A stretch of DNA of 64,000 nucleotides from Larkinella knui (GCF_003858645.1 NZ_RQJP01000001.1:868001-932000), one strand, 5' to 3'. Shown: positions 44,978 through 53,834, counted from the first letter of the stretch. The notes: a model not told the origin generated them from the sequence alone. Made by a program: numbers and translations.

Positions 44978-45073
44978 ATGATTCGTCTGCTGTTTAAGGG
45001 GGAACCCGGGCCGCCGGTGCGGTTTCAAGGCCTGGCAACCGGGTTGCCCCTCAAACAGCAGATATTAAACTAA
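44978..45073 (+). CDS. Candidate 31-codon leader ORF before yidC
   Basis: ATG at 44978 opens 31 codons (MIRLLFK ... EPGPPV ... LKQQILN) ending in TAA, four bases before the yidC ATG. It starts 9 bases after a consensus promoter. The first half lies in the left arm and the last part in the right arm of an inverted repeat (44986-45009 with 45039-45062), so translation of it would open the hairpin. It could be a regulatory leader peptide, or chance. Too short to carry a conserved domain and unrecognised. Confidence 0.4.
   Translation: MIRLLFKGEPGPPVRFQGLATGLPLKQQILN
44986..45062. repeat. 24-base inverted repeat in the yidC leader
   Basis: Arms 44986-45009 (TCTGCTGTTTAAGGGG...) and 45039-45062 pair with two mismatches around a 29-base loop that is itself G/C-rich. 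It lies between pyrG and yidC and has no T-tract, so it looks regulatory more than terminating. Confidence 0.7.
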
Positions 45074-45077
45074 AAAA

Positions 45078-46910
45078 ATGGATCGTAATCAAATTATTGG
45101 CATTGTATTGATTCTGGGGATGTTGCTGGGGTATCAGTTGTTGATGCCAAAGCCCGCTCCGGAAAAGAAACCCGAACAGGAAAAAGTAACTTCTTCTCCC
45201 ACTCCGGAAGCCGCCACGAAGGCCGAACAACCCCTGGATTCGGCAGCCTCCCGCATGATGTATGGCGACTTCGCTGCAGCCGCCACGGGTCAAAGCCGGG
45301 ACATTATTGTTGAAAACCCCGACATTCGGGTCACGTTTAGCACACAAGGTGGGCGCGTCAAAGAAGTCCTGCTGAAAAACTACAAAACCTACGACCAGAA
45401 ACCGCTGGTGCTGATTAACGAGCAGAGCAGCGAAATGGTGATGGAACTGCCCACCAACCGTGGGAAAGTGAATATCGAGAAACTGTTTTTTGAAACCACC
45501 GCCCCGGCCCAATCCAGCGCATCGGGTCAGACCATCACGTTCAAGCTGGCCCTGTCGCCCACGCAATCCGTCGAGCAAACGTATACCATTCCGGCCCAAG
45601 GCTATGTGGTCGATTATGACCTGAAACTCAACGGCCTGGATAATCTGGTCACGAACAACGACATCCGGTTCCTGTGGCAGGACAAAATGCGGCAGTTTGA
45701 AAACGACCTGGCCGAAAACCGCAAATCAGCAACGATCAATTACCTGTCTGCCGATGAAAATTTCGACGGGCTGGCCGAAGGCGCGGCCGATCATGAAGCC
45801 ACGCTTGAGGAGCCGGTGAAGTGGTTTACCATCAAGCATAAATATTTTCTGGCGGGTTTTATTTCCGAAAACAGTCCCTTTAAAAAGGCGGTTTTTAAAA
45901 CGCTCGTGAACGAGGCTGACTCCAGTACGGTAAAAACCGCCATCGCTGACGTCCTGATTCCCATCGCCGATGTGAAGCGCGGAAAAGGAAATTACCGCTT
46001 CTATTTCGGCCCGAACGACTACCAGCTGCTCGACGAAGTGGCGCCCGAATTTGATCGCAATGTGTACCTCGGTTACGCCTTGCTGAAGCCGGTTAACAAG
46101 TACTTTTTTGTGCCGGTATTTAGTTTTCTCGAGCGGTTTATTTCCAATTACGGCTTGCTGATCATTGCACTGGTGGTTTTTGTTAAACTGTTATTGACGC
46201 CTTTGACGTATCGTTCCTACGTTAGCATGGCGAAAATGCGGGTGTTAGGCCCTGAAGTAAACGCCATTCGGGAGAAGGTTGGCGATGACATGGCCAAGCA
46301 GCAACAGGAAACCATGAAACTGTATCAGCAGGTGGGCGTAAGTCCGCTGAGCGGTTGTATTCCGGTTTTGGCAACGATGCCGGTTTTGATGGCTTTGTTT
46401 TTTCTGTTTCCCAACCTGATCGAACTGCGCCAAAAAGAGTTTTTGTGGTCGAGTGATTTATCGACGTACGACTCATTCATCAAATTTCCGTTTACGATTC
46501 CGTTCCTGGGTTCCCACCTGAGTTTGTTTACGATCTTCATGACGGCTTCGAGTTTGGCCTATGCGTATTACAACAACCAGATGACGCCCACGCAGCAGAA
46601 CAGCCCGATCAACATGAAAGCCATGAGTTATGTCTTTCCGCTGATGTTTATGTTTGTGCTGAATTCCTTTCCGGCCGGTCTGACGTTCTATTACTTTGTT
46701 TCGAACGTAGTGACAATTGCCCAGCAGTTGTTGATTCGCAAGTTCGTCGATGAAGACAAAATCAAGGCGGTGCTGGAAGAAAACCGGAAGAAGTTTGCGA
46801 AAGGAGACGTCAAAAAATCGAAATTTCAGGATTTGCTGCAACGTTCACTCCAGCAGGCCGAAGAAGCTAAAAAGCAGGCTGAAGACGCTAAAAAACGGCC
46901 GAAAAAATAA
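45078..46910 (+). CDS. yidC: Membrane protein insertase YidC
   Basis: YidC of the Oxa1 family, which inserts inner-membrane proteins alone or with Sec. It is 610 residues long. Transmembrane segment 1 (IIGIVLILGMLLGYQLLM) is followed by a large periplasmic beta-sandwich domain of about 330 residues. The conserved core then has VKLLLTPLTYRSYVSMAKMRVL, the hydrophilic groove, and SGCIPVLATMPVLMALFF. The C-terminus ends in a Lys-rich tail (QAEEAKKQAEDAKKRPKK). The usual neighbours rnpA and yidD are absent; pyrG precedes it. Confidence 0.97.
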   Translation: MDRNQIIGIVLILGMLLGYQLLMPKPAPEKKPEQEKVTSSPTPEAATKAEQPLDSAASRMMYGDFAAAATGQSRDIIVENPDIRVTFSTQGGRVKEVLLKNYKTYDQKPLVLINEQSSEMVMELPTNRGKVNIEKLFFETTAPAQSSASGQTITFKLALSPTQSVEQTYTIPAQGYVVDYDLKLNGLDNLVTNNDIRFLWQDKMRQFENDLAENRKSATINYLSADENFDGLAEGAADHEATLEEPVKWFTIKHKYFLAGFISENSPFKKAVFKTLVNEADSSTVKTAIADVLIPIADVKRGKGNYRFYFGPNDYQLLDEVAPEFDRNVYLGYALLKPVNKYFFVPVFSFLERFISNYGLLIIALVVFVKLLLTPLTYRSYVSMAKMRVLGPEVNAIREKVGDDMAKQQQETMKLYQQVGVSPLSGCIPVLATMPVLMALFFLFPNLIELRQKEFLWSSDLSTYDSFIKFPFTIPFLGSHLSLFTIFMTASSLAYAYYNNQMTPTQQNSPINMKAMSYVFPLMFMFVLNSFPAGLTFYYFVSNVVTIAQQLLIRKFVDEDKIKAVLEENRKKFAKGDVKKSKFQDLLQRSLQQAEEAKKQAEDAKKRPKK

Positions 46911-47010
46911 GACGGTATTTTATTCCAACCTGAATGGCGGAATAAACGCGTCGGAAAGCTTTTTTCAAAGATTCGCGACAAAAAGCAGACCCGCCGTCAT
47001 TCTTGGTCGT

Positions 47011-47042
47011 AACAAAACCAACGCATCTGCGTTGGTTTTGTT
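47011..47042 (+). terminator. Hairpin after yidC
   Basis: A perfect 15-bp inverted repeat, AACAAAACCAACGCA and TGCGTTGGTTTTGTT with two bases at its centre. The T-rich right arm suits termination. A TAGTTTTG -7-like box (47042-47049) overlaps its end and may serve the next gene. Confidence 0.6.
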
Positions 47043-47073
47043 AGTTTTGTGCCACGCTTCTTAACAGAACCCA

Positions 47074-48801
47074 ATGAATAGGTTTTTAACTTCTCATACT
47101 GGTTTAAGGTCATTCAGTTTCAGTGTCTTTTTGTGGGCGACGGTGCAGGCGGCAATGGCCCAGACTGACAATGCCGAACGCCGGTATCAGAATGCAGTGC
47201 GCTTGATCCAGCAGAAAGACTATACTAAGGCAAAAGCGGAGTTGCGCCCCCTGACGGATGGCCAGACGGGCGGAATTGCTCCCTATGCGCATTATTACCA
47301 CGCGCTGGCCGACTTCAATCTGAAACGGTTTTCGGAAAGCCGGATGATGTTACGGCAGTTGATCGACCGGTTTCCGAATTGGAAGAAGTTGGACGATGTT
47401 TATTACTTGCTGGGAGCGGCCTATTTTGAAAGCGGCCAATACGAAGAAGGAATTGAAAATCTAGGCCGCATTGGCGACCCGGCTCTGAAAGCCGATGTCA
47501 GTAAACTCGAAGCCTATTATTTCGGCCAGATCAATGATCTAAACCGGCTGAAATTGATGCAGAAAGAGTTTCCGAACAACCGCGAACTGGCCTTGACGTT
47601 AATCGATCAGATCCAGCGAACATCCACCTCGCCGGCTGATCTGGAGTTGTCTGACCGGTTGACCAACCGCTTTGGCATTCCGGCAATAGCCCGCCCTGTG
47701 GCAACGGAAAGCAACCCCAATGCGACGGCTTCTACCGTGGTTAAGCCGGAGAGAAATCGCAACAAGGGGTATTATAATGTTGCCGTGCTGTTTCCATTTC
47801 GCATCAACGAAATCAATCCGGAGGAGCGCGCCCGTTCCAACCAGTACGCGCTGGACTTGTACAACGGCATGAAACTGGCTAAAACGAAACTGCAGTCGGA
47901 GGGCATAACGGTCAATCTGTTTGCCTATGATGTGGATAATGACGTTTCGAAAATGACGGCTTTGGTAGCTAATCCGGGCTTTGTTCAGAACGATTTGATT
48001 ATCGGGCCGCTCTATGCCGAACCCAACCGGGTTGCCACGGAGTTTGCCAATGCGAATTCTATTCTGCTGGTGAATCCGATTTCAACCAGCAGCGAATTGA
48101 TTGCCAATCAGCCTCTTGCGTTTCTTGCCACGCCATCGCTTAACCAGCAGGCGCTAAAAACCGCGGCTTTTGCCCGAACCCTGTCGATGGTTAAAAAAGC
48201 CGCTATCTATTTTGGAAATACCCGAAAAGACTCCACGCTGGCGGTGCTTTACCAGAATGAATTGAAGCGAATTGGCTATGCCATACAGGATTTTCGTAAA
48301 GTGGGGGCCGACCTGGAATCCATCCGGTTGTCGGAAACGAACAAACCCGGCCACATTTTTCTGGTTAGTAGCGATGAAAATATGGGGCCAAAATTACTCC
48401 GATTATTGAACCAGCGGAAAATTGAGGTGCCGGTTATTGCCACGGCTTCGGCTTTTGATTTCGTAAAAGATCCGTTGTCTGTTTTTACCAAAAGTGATTT
48501 ATACCTGGTTTATCCCGAATTTGTGGATCAGCAGCGCCCTGAAACCGACGAATTTGAAGAGCAATACCTGGATCAACGAAACCTGATTCCATCGACGTAT
48601 GCCTATCAGGGCTACGATCTGCTCCTGTTTTTTGGTCGGACACTCGCCCGAAACCGGGGTCAGATTACGAGCCGATCCCAGTTAAAAACCGCACCGGAAG
48701 AAGGTTATTTACTTTCCGGGTATGATTATACGGCCAGCAACGAAAACCAGGTTGTTCCCATTGTTAAATTTGACGGAACACGGTTTACACTTATTAAATA
48801 A
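47074..48801 (+). CDS. TPR plus periplasmic-binding-fold protein (LpoA-like layout)
   Basis: A 575-residue exported protein. The signal peptide (FSFSVFLWATVQAAMAQ) ends near residue 29. TPR-like helical repeats follow over about residues 32-190 (NAERRYQNAVRLIQQKDYTKAKAEL, LDDVYYLLGAAYFESGQYEEGIENL). Then comes a type 1 periplasmic-binding fold of the Leu/Ile/Val class (YYNVAVLFPFRIN ... DLIIGPLYAEPNRVATEFANANSILLVNP). The same order occurs in LpoA, the outer-membrane activator of PBP1A, but no lipobox is visible here. A role in peptidoglycan synthesis is inference; a nutrient-binding role is equally possible. Confidence 0.75.
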   Translation: MNRFLTSHTGLRSFSFSVFLWATVQAAMAQTDNAERRYQNAVRLIQQKDYTKAKAELRPLTDGQTGGIAPYAHYYHALADFNLKRFSESRMMLRQLIDRFPNWKKLDDVYYLLGAAYFESGQYEEGIENLGRIGDPALKADVSKLEAYYFGQINDLNRLKLMQKEFPNNRELALTLIDQIQRTSTSPADLELSDRLTNRFGIPAIARPVATESNPNATASTVVKPERNRNKGYYNVAVLFPFRINEINPEERARSNQYALDLYNGMKLAKTKLQSEGITVNLFAYDVDNDVSKMTALVANPGFVQNDLIIGPLYAEPNRVATEFANANSILLVNPISTSSELIANQPLAFLATPSLNQQALKTAAFARTLSMVKKAAIYFGNTRKDSTLAVLYQNELKRIGYAIQDFRKVGADLESIRLSETNKPGHIFLVSSDENMGPKLLRLLNQRKIEVPVIATASAFDFVKDPLSVFTKSDLYLVYPEFVDQQRPETDEFEEQYLDQRNLIPSTYAYQGYDLLLFFGRTLARNRGQITSRSQLKTAPEEGYLLSGYDYTASNENQVVPIVKFDGTRFTLIK

Positions 48802-48819
48802 TAGTGAACGAGTTTAACC

Positions 48820-48905
48820 AATTGTGATCGAGTGATTGAGCGTTAGAGTGAAAAGTCAAATAGACCTTATATCACCCAACTGCTCAATCACTCAATCGCT
48901 CAATA
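48820..48905. repeat. Inverted repeat of ATTGAGTG units before hemL
   Basis: Left arm 48820-48845 (ATTGTGATCGAGTGATTGAG) pairs imperfectly with right arm 48880-48905 (CTCAATCACTCAATCGCTC). The right arm ends 2 bases before the hemL start codon, so the hairpin would mask initiation. Confidence 0.65.
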
Positions 48906-48907
48906 TA

Positions 48908-50191
48908 ATGACAACAAGCGAGCAACTTTTCGAGAAAGCAAAGACATTGATTCCGGGGGGTGTAAATTCGCCGGTTCGGGCTTTTCGGGCCGTGGGCGGA
49001 AATCCACTGTTTATCAAATCGGCCAAGGGGCCTTACATTTTTGATGAGGATGGAAACCGGTATATCGAACTGATCAATTCCTGGGGACCCATGGTGTTGG
49101 GTCATGCGTTCGAACCGGTGGAGGAGGCTGTGCGGGAAGCCATTCAGCACTCCTTTTCCTTTGGAGCGCCAACCCGGAAAGAAGTTGAAATGGCCGAATT
49201 GATCATCGACATGGTGCCGTCAGTCGAGAAAGTTCGAATGGTCAATTCCGGCACCGAAGCCACGATGGCCGCCGTTCGGGTGGCACGCGGTTTTACCGGC
49301 CGCGATAAACTAATCAAATTTGAGGGTTGTTACCACGGCCACGGCGATTCGTTTTTGATTGCTGCCGGCAGTGGCGCCATCACGATGGGAACGCCCGACA
49401 GTCCCGGAGTTACCAAAGCGACTGCATTGGACACGCTGACGGCTCCCTTCAACGATTTGTACGCCGTCGAGCGGTTGATCGACGCCAATGCCAATCAGAT
49501 TGCCGCCGTCATTCTGGAACCCGTTGTGGGCAACATGGGCTGTGTGCTTCCCGAACCCGGTTTTTTGCAAGGACTGCGGGATTTGTGCGATAAAAACGGT
49601 ATTCTGCTCATTTTCGACGAAGTAATGACCGGTTTTCGACTGGCCAAAGGCGGAGCGCAGGAGCGGTTTGGCATTCGGCCCGATCTGACCACGCTGGGAA
49701 AAATTATTGGCGGAGGAATGCCGGTGGGGGCCTACGGGGGCCGCCGGGACATTATGGATGTGGTGTCGCCCGCCGGTCCGGTTTATCAGGCCGGGACGCT
49801 GTCGGGCAATCCGATTGCCATGTCGGCCGGTCTGGCGATGCTCCGGCATTTGAACGAACACCCGGACGTGTATGCGCGACTCGAAGAACTGGGAACCCGG
49901 CTGACGGATGGTTTTCGGGCCAGCATGATCAAACTGGGACTTGATTTTACGATCAATCACCTCGGCTCCATGTATACGCTGTTCATGACGGAGCGGCCGG
50001 TTGCTAATTTTGTCGATGCCAAAACCTGTGATCTCCCCTTGTTTGGGCGGTATTTCAATGCAATGCTGAAGCGGGGAATTTACCTGGCCCCGTCGCAATT
50101 TGAAAGTCTGTTTCTGTCCGTTGCACTGACCGATGAACTGGTCGATCAGGTGATCTGGGCAAACGAAGAGGCATTGAAAGAGGTCATTTAA
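48908..50191 (+). CDS. hemL: Glutamate-1-semialdehyde 2,1-aminomutase
   Basis: HemL converts glutamate-1-semialdehyde to 5-aminolevulinate in the C5 haem pathway. It is a class-III PLP aminotransferase of 427 residues. SEQLFEKAKTLIPGGVNSPVRAF is the standard start, MVNSGTEATMAAVRVARGFTG binds the cofactor and the PLP Lys is in TLGKIIGGGMPVGAYGG. The ATG at 48908 is chosen from this match; an in-frame extension crosses the hairpin. It is followed after 9 bases by the glycosyltransferase gene. No other hem gene is present here. Confidence 0.97.
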   Translation: MTTSEQLFEKAKTLIPGGVNSPVRAFRAVGGNPLFIKSAKGPYIFDEDGNRYIELINSWGPMVLGHAFEPVEEAVREAIQHSFSFGAPTRKEVEMAELIIDMVPSVEKVRMVNSGTEATMAAVRVARGFTGRDKLIKFEGCYHGHGDSFLIAAGSGAITMGTPDSPGVTKATALDTLTAPFNDLYAVERLIDANANQIAAVILEPVVGNMGCVLPEPGFLQGLRDLCDKNGILLIFDEVMTGFRLAKGGAQERFGIRPDLTTLGKIIGGGMPVGAYGGRRDIMDVVSPAGPVYQAGTLSGNPIAMSAGLAMLRHLNEHPDVYARLEELGTRLTDGFRASMIKLGLDFTINHLGSMYTLFMTERPVANFVDAKTCDLPLFGRYFNAMLKRGIYLAPSQFESLFLSVALTDELVDQVIWANEEALKEVI

Positions 50192-50200
50192 AATTATTCG

Positions 50201-51208
50201 ATGCGCTTTTCCGTCATCATTCCCGTATACAATCGCCCGGACGAACTGCGCGAATTGCTCGAAAGTCTGAGCCGGCAAACGCGCGTTCCCGACGAGATTG
50301 TCGTAGTCGAAGACGGTTCCGTAACGCGGGCGGATGCGGTGGTCGAGTCGTTCAAAAACCGGCTGAACATTCATTATTACGACAAACCCAATGGCGGGCA
50401 GGGTTTTGCCCGAAACTACGGTTTCGAGCGGGCCACGGGCGATTATTTTGTGATTTTTGATTCCGATGCGCTGGTGCCTGCGCATTATTTTGAAGCCGTC
50501 GAGCAGCGATTGCAATCCGACTGGCTCGATGCGTATGGCGGCCCCGACGCGGCTCACCCCAGTTTTACACCCATTCAGAAAGCCATTAGTTATTCGATGA
50601 CCTCGCCGTTTACGACGGGCGGTATTCGCGGCAGCAAGAAAAATCTGGGCGGGAAATTTCATCCGCGCAGTTTCAACATGGGGTTTTCGCGAAACGTGTA
50701 CGAGAAAATCGGAGGCTACAAAATCAGCCGGATGGGGGAGGACATCGAGTTTGCCATTCGGATTATTGAAACCAACTTCAAAACCGGCCTGCTTCCCGAA
50801 GCATTCATTTATCACAAACGCCGAACGGATTTTGGGCAATTTTACCGCCAGCTGCGGTTTTTTGGCCGCGCCCGCATCAACATTGCCCGGTTTTATCCGT
50901 CCGAGTTGCGATTGGTCCACACGTTTCCCGCGCTGTTTACCTTGTTTATGTTTTCAATTCCGGTCTGGTTTTTTATTCACCCGGTTTTGTTCGGCCTGGC
51001 GGTTTCGGTCCCGCTGCTGCTCTCGATTTTAATTCTGGTGGATGCCTATCAAAAGGAAAAGAGCTTGAAAATCGCCTTTCTGAGTGTAGAAGCGGCTTTT
51101 ATTCAGCTCATTGGGTATGGAATCGGATTTCTGAGCGAAGGCTGGAAACGGCTTCGTGAACCCAAAGGCCACCAGGAAACCGGCGCGAACATGGAATATC
51201 CGTCGTGA
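50201..51208 (+). CDS. Family 2 glycosyltransferase
   Basis: A 335-residue GT2 enzyme. The N-terminal FSVIIPVYNRPDELRELLESL is the nucleotide-sugar-binding start. The DxD-like metal site is in YFVIFDSDALVP, and the acceptor region has GGYKISRMGEDIEFAIRI. Two hydrophobic segments near residues 245-285 suggest an inner-membrane anchor. It probably adds a sugar to an envelope polymer or lipid. It follows hemL closely and is followed by an SDR gene whose ATG is 17 bases downstream. Confidence 0.9.
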   Translation: MRFSVIIPVYNRPDELRELLESLSRQTRVPDEIVVVEDGSVTRADAVVESFKNRLNIHYYDKPNGGQGFARNYGFERATGDYFVIFDSDALVPAHYFEAVEQRLQSDWLDAYGGPDAAHPSFTPIQKAISYSMTSPFTTGGIRGSKKNLGGKFHPRSFNMGFSRNVYEKIGGYKISRMGEDIEFAIRIIETNFKTGLLPEAFIYHKRRTDFGQFYRQLRFFGRARINIARFYPSELRLVHTFPALFTLFMFSIPVWFFIHPVLFGLAVSVPLLLSILILVDAYQKEKSLKIAFLSVEAAFIQLIGYGIGFLSEGWKRLREPKGHQETGANMEYPS

Positions 51209-51212
51209 TCCG

Positions 51213-51220
51213 TACTTTTG
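51213..51220 (+). promoter_or_regulatory. -7 element next to the SDR start codon
   Basis: TACTTTTG matches the Bacteroidota -7 box and ends four bases before the ATG at 51225. No good TTG lies 17-23 bases upstream, so the promoter is weakly supported. Confidence 0.35.
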
Positions 51221-51224
51221 GGGC

Positions 51225-52211
51225 ATGAAAGTCTTGATCACGGGAAGCGCCGGCCACCTGGGCGAAGCACTGGTCCGCACGTTGAAGAATATAGGATACG
51301 AGGTCGTCAGTCTGGACATTCTCAGCTCTCCTTTTACCACACATGTCGGTTCCATTACGGATCGCTCCTTCGTAAAACAGTGTCTGGAAGGCGTAAAAGC
51401 GGTTTTTCATACGGCGACACTGCACAAACCGCATGTTGCCACGCACAGCCACCAGGATTTTATCGACACCAACATTTCCGGTACACTTAACTTGCTTCAG
51501 GAATCGGTCGCAGCGGGTGTTGAGCGGTTTATTTTTACGAGCACGACCAGTGTATTTGGGGATGCGCTGGTGCCACCCGCGGGAGAGCCCACGGCCTGGA
51601 TTACCGAAGACGTGACGCCCATTCCGAAAAATATTTACGGCGTTACCAAAGCCGCAGCCGAAAACCTCTGCCAGCTCTATTTTAGAAACCACGGGCTTCC
51701 CAGTCTGGTGCTGCGAACCTCCCGGTTTTTTCTGGAGGAAGATGACGACAAAAAGGTACGGGATGTTTATCCGGATGATAACCTGAAGGCCAACGAATAC
51801 CTCAACCGTCGCGTCGACCTGGAGGATGTGGTAAGCGCCCACCTGCTGGCGGCTGAACGAGCGCCGGAAATCGGTTTTGGTACCTACATCATCAGTGCCA
51901 CAGCGCCTTTTTCACCGGGCGATACGGCGGATTTGCGGAGTAATCTGTCCCAAGTGGTTCAGAGATACATCCCTGGCTATGTAGCTGAGTATGAGCGTCG
52001 GGGGTGGCGGCTGTTTCCGAGCATCGACCGGGTTTATGTCAACGAAAAAGCCCGAACGGAGTTGGGTTGGGAGCCTCGGTATGATTTCAGGGCAATCATC
52101 GACCGTTTAAAAGCGGGCGATAAGCTGCCCAGTCCACTGGCGCAACAAGTCGGTTCGAAGGGCTACCATAGCAAGACATTTTCCGAAGGTCCGTATCCGG
52201 TAGAGGGCTAA
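51225..52211 (+). CDS. NAD(P)-dependent SDR oxidoreductase/epimerase
   Basis: An extended short-chain dehydrogenase/reductase, 328 residues from MKVLITGSAGHLGEALVRTL. The cofactor motif GSAGHLG is at residues 7-13 and the catalytic YxxxK is in NIYGVTKAAAENL. The Ser/Thr triad is in FTSTTSVFGD. The overall layout is that of UDP-sugar epimerases, but the substrate is not clear. The start is set at MKVLITG, not at an earlier in-frame codon that overlaps the glycosyltransferase gene. Confidence 0.9.
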   Translation: MKVLITGSAGHLGEALVRTLKNIGYEVVSLDILSSPFTTHVGSITDRSFVKQCLEGVKAVFHTATLHKPHVATHSHQDFIDTNISGTLNLLQESVAAGVERFIFTSTTSVFGDALVPPAGEPTAWITEDVTPIPKNIYGVTKAAAENLCQLYFRNHGLPSLVLRTSRFFLEEDDDKKVRDVYPDDNLKANEYLNRRVDLEDVVSAHLLAAERAPEIGFGTYIISATAPFSPGDTADLRSNLSQVVQRYIPGYVAEYERRGWRLFPSIDRVYVNEKARTELGWEPRYDFRAIIDRLKAGDKLPSPLAQQVGSKGYHSKTFSEGPYPVEG

Positions 52212-52218
52212 ACAGGAT

Positions 52219-52983
52219 TTACTTTTTGCACAGGTAAATGACCTCCCCGGCGGGCAGCGAAAACCGTTTTACTTCGTCTCGCGGTAGTTCGAAGACGAAG
52301 CGATCTTCCACGACATTAAAACCGCCTTTGGCCAGCCGCTGGGCATAATCGCGGCCAAAAAGCCGGACGTGGTCGCTTTGCCAGAAAAGACGTTCCCGTT
52401 CCTTCGGATCGGTGATGGTGGCATCTTCAAAAGTCGTCTCGCGGTTGTAGTCGATCGGAGACTGGATGATGGCCCAGCCGCCCGGTTTCAGAACGCGGTA
52501 GAGTTCACTACTCGCTTTGGCATCGTCATCGACGTGCTCCATCACGTGGTTACAAAACGCGACATCGAACGTATTGTCCGGAAATGGAATCTGGTGAATA
52601 TCCATTTTTATTTTAGCCAGCGGAGATTCGATGTCAGCCGTGATGTAATCCAGATTGGGTAATTTCTCGAACCGATCGATAAAACAATGTTCCGGTGCGA
52701 CATGAAGAACTTTCAGATGGTCACGGTAAAAATTGGTTTTCCGTTGCAGGTACAGGTTCATCAGTCGGTGCCGCTCTAATGCCAGACAGTTCGGACACAG
52801 GGCATTAGCGCGGGGAGCGTTCCGGCCGTAGGGCATAAATTCCCGAAAATGTTTGCTGCAAACCGTGCATTCAACGTTGTTGCCCCGGTAGAAAACCATC
52901 ATCACCTTCATGGCATAATGGCTGACGCGCTGCAGGGCCGGGCGCGGTACTGTTTTCAATATAAAGCTGATGAGCTGTTTCAT
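52219..52983 (-). CDS. Class I SAM-dependent methyltransferase with N-terminal cysteine motif
   Basis: A 254-residue methyltransferase. An N-terminal cysteine cluster (CTVCSKHFREF and, 20-odd residues later, CPNC), likely a zinc site, precedes the Rossmann domain. KVLHVAPEHCFIDRF, DYITADIESP and FCNHVMEHVDDDAKASSELYRVLKPGG are methyltransferase type-11 motifs. This layout is common in Bacteroidota near glycan genes, and a glycosyltransferase lies 1 kb away, but the acceptor is unknown. It is convergent with the SDR gene, 8 bases apart. Confidence 0.88.
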   Translation of the reverse strand: MKQLISFILKTVPRPALQRVSHYAMKVMMVFYRGNNVECTVCSKHFREFMPYGRNAPRANALCPNCLALERHRLMNLYLQRKTNFYRDHLKVLHVAPEHCFIDRFEKLPNLDYITADIESPLAKIKMDIHQIPFPDNTFDVAFCNHVMEHVDDDAKASSELYRVLKPGGWAIIQSPIDYNRETTFEDATITDPKERERLFWQSDHVRLFGRDYAQRLAKGGFNVVEDRFVFELPRDEVKRFSLPAGEVIYLCKK

Positions 52984-53133
52984 ACCACGGAAAAACACAG
53001 CCAGAACCCGGGTAGGGATTGACTTTTGCCGAACGAAAATGAGTCCGAATACGCAATAATTAACAGATTTAAAGATGAAATGTGAATTAGTCTGTTAAAT
53101 TAGAGCTTTGATCAACTTGTAGAATTAAATACG

Positions 53134-53472
53134 ATGCCCGTAGCTCCTTCCAAACCGCCCGGTCGGCGACTCATCAAGCGGATGAGTACCCGTACCAAAT
53201 GGCTTCTGCTGGCACCATTCAGTCTAATCCTGATTGGCTATGGATTGTGCGTTTTCAGCGAAGCCGCCAATCTCAAACATACCGGCGAGCCCTTTAGCCG
53301 GTGGTTTTTGCTCGGCACCTACAGCCTGATTGTCATCAATGCCGGGCTTTCCCTGTTTGGTCAGGCCATTATTTTCCGGGTACAGATGGAAACGCGCCGG
53401 GCCATTCGCCGGCACCTGAAGAAACTACTTCGGGCCCGGCAAAAAAAAGAAAACCCCGTCCGTCGAGCGTGA
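53134..53472 (+). CDS. Small two-helix membrane protein of unknown function
   Basis: A 112-residue protein with a basic N-terminus (KPPGRRLIKRMSTRTKW), two hydrophobic segments (about residues 25-44 and 57-80) and a very basic tail (RRAIRRHLKKLLRARQKKENPVRR). No family is recognised. It is alone on its strand between the divergent methyltransferase gene and the convergent small basic gene. The Arg/Lys-rich ends suggest both termini in the cytosol. Confidence 0.7.
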   Translation: MPVAPSKPPGRRLIKRMSTRTKWLLLAPFSLILIGYGLCVFSEAANLKHTGEPFSRWFLLGTYSLIVINAGLSLFGQAIIFRVQMETRRAIRRHLKKLLRARQKKENPVRRA

Positions 53473-53542
53473 CGAGGCAATCGGGTGATGCCCAGTTTTC
53501 AGAGCGCAGTAATCATACTACGCACAAAGAACTGCTGTATGC

Positions 53543-53719
53543 TTACGCTTCCTTTTGAGCTGCTGCTGCGGCTTTCTTTTCAGCAAAAGACGCTTTGATC
53601 GCTTCCACATCAACATTTTTTACGTCAGGGCGACGCAGCAATTGCTTGATGCGGGCAATTTTGTTGTTAGCCCGGGCTTTATTTTTTTGGTCTTTGCGTT
53701 TCAGTTCCGTTACTCCCAT
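53543..53719 (-). CDS. Conserved-looking 58-residue basic protein
   Basis: Starts MGVTELKRKDQKNKARANNKIARIKQLL and ends in an Ala/Lys-rich stretch (KASFAEKKAAAAAQKEA). High Lys/Arg content and predicted helix throughout would suit nucleic-acid or ribosome binding, but no known domain is evident. The ATG at 53719 is preferred to 53758. The next gene, hisS, is divergent and 127 bases away. The function is unknown. Confidence 0.7.
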   Translation of the reverse strand: MGVTELKRKDQKNKARANNKIARIKQLLRRPDVKNVDVEAIKASFAEKKAAAAAQKEA

Positions 53720-53834
53720 GATTGTATGAATTAATAGTTTATTCCAAATTGTCCGCAAAATTAGCGGAAAAACCGCACAAAATCAATTTTTAATCGGTAG
53801 TTATCAATCTGATAAGAAACTCCGCCCGGCTTGC

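Noticed and set aside
49310-50920. 536-codon antisense frame opposite hemL and the glycosyltransferase gene
   Set aside because: It spans two identified genes, has antisense composition and no domain.
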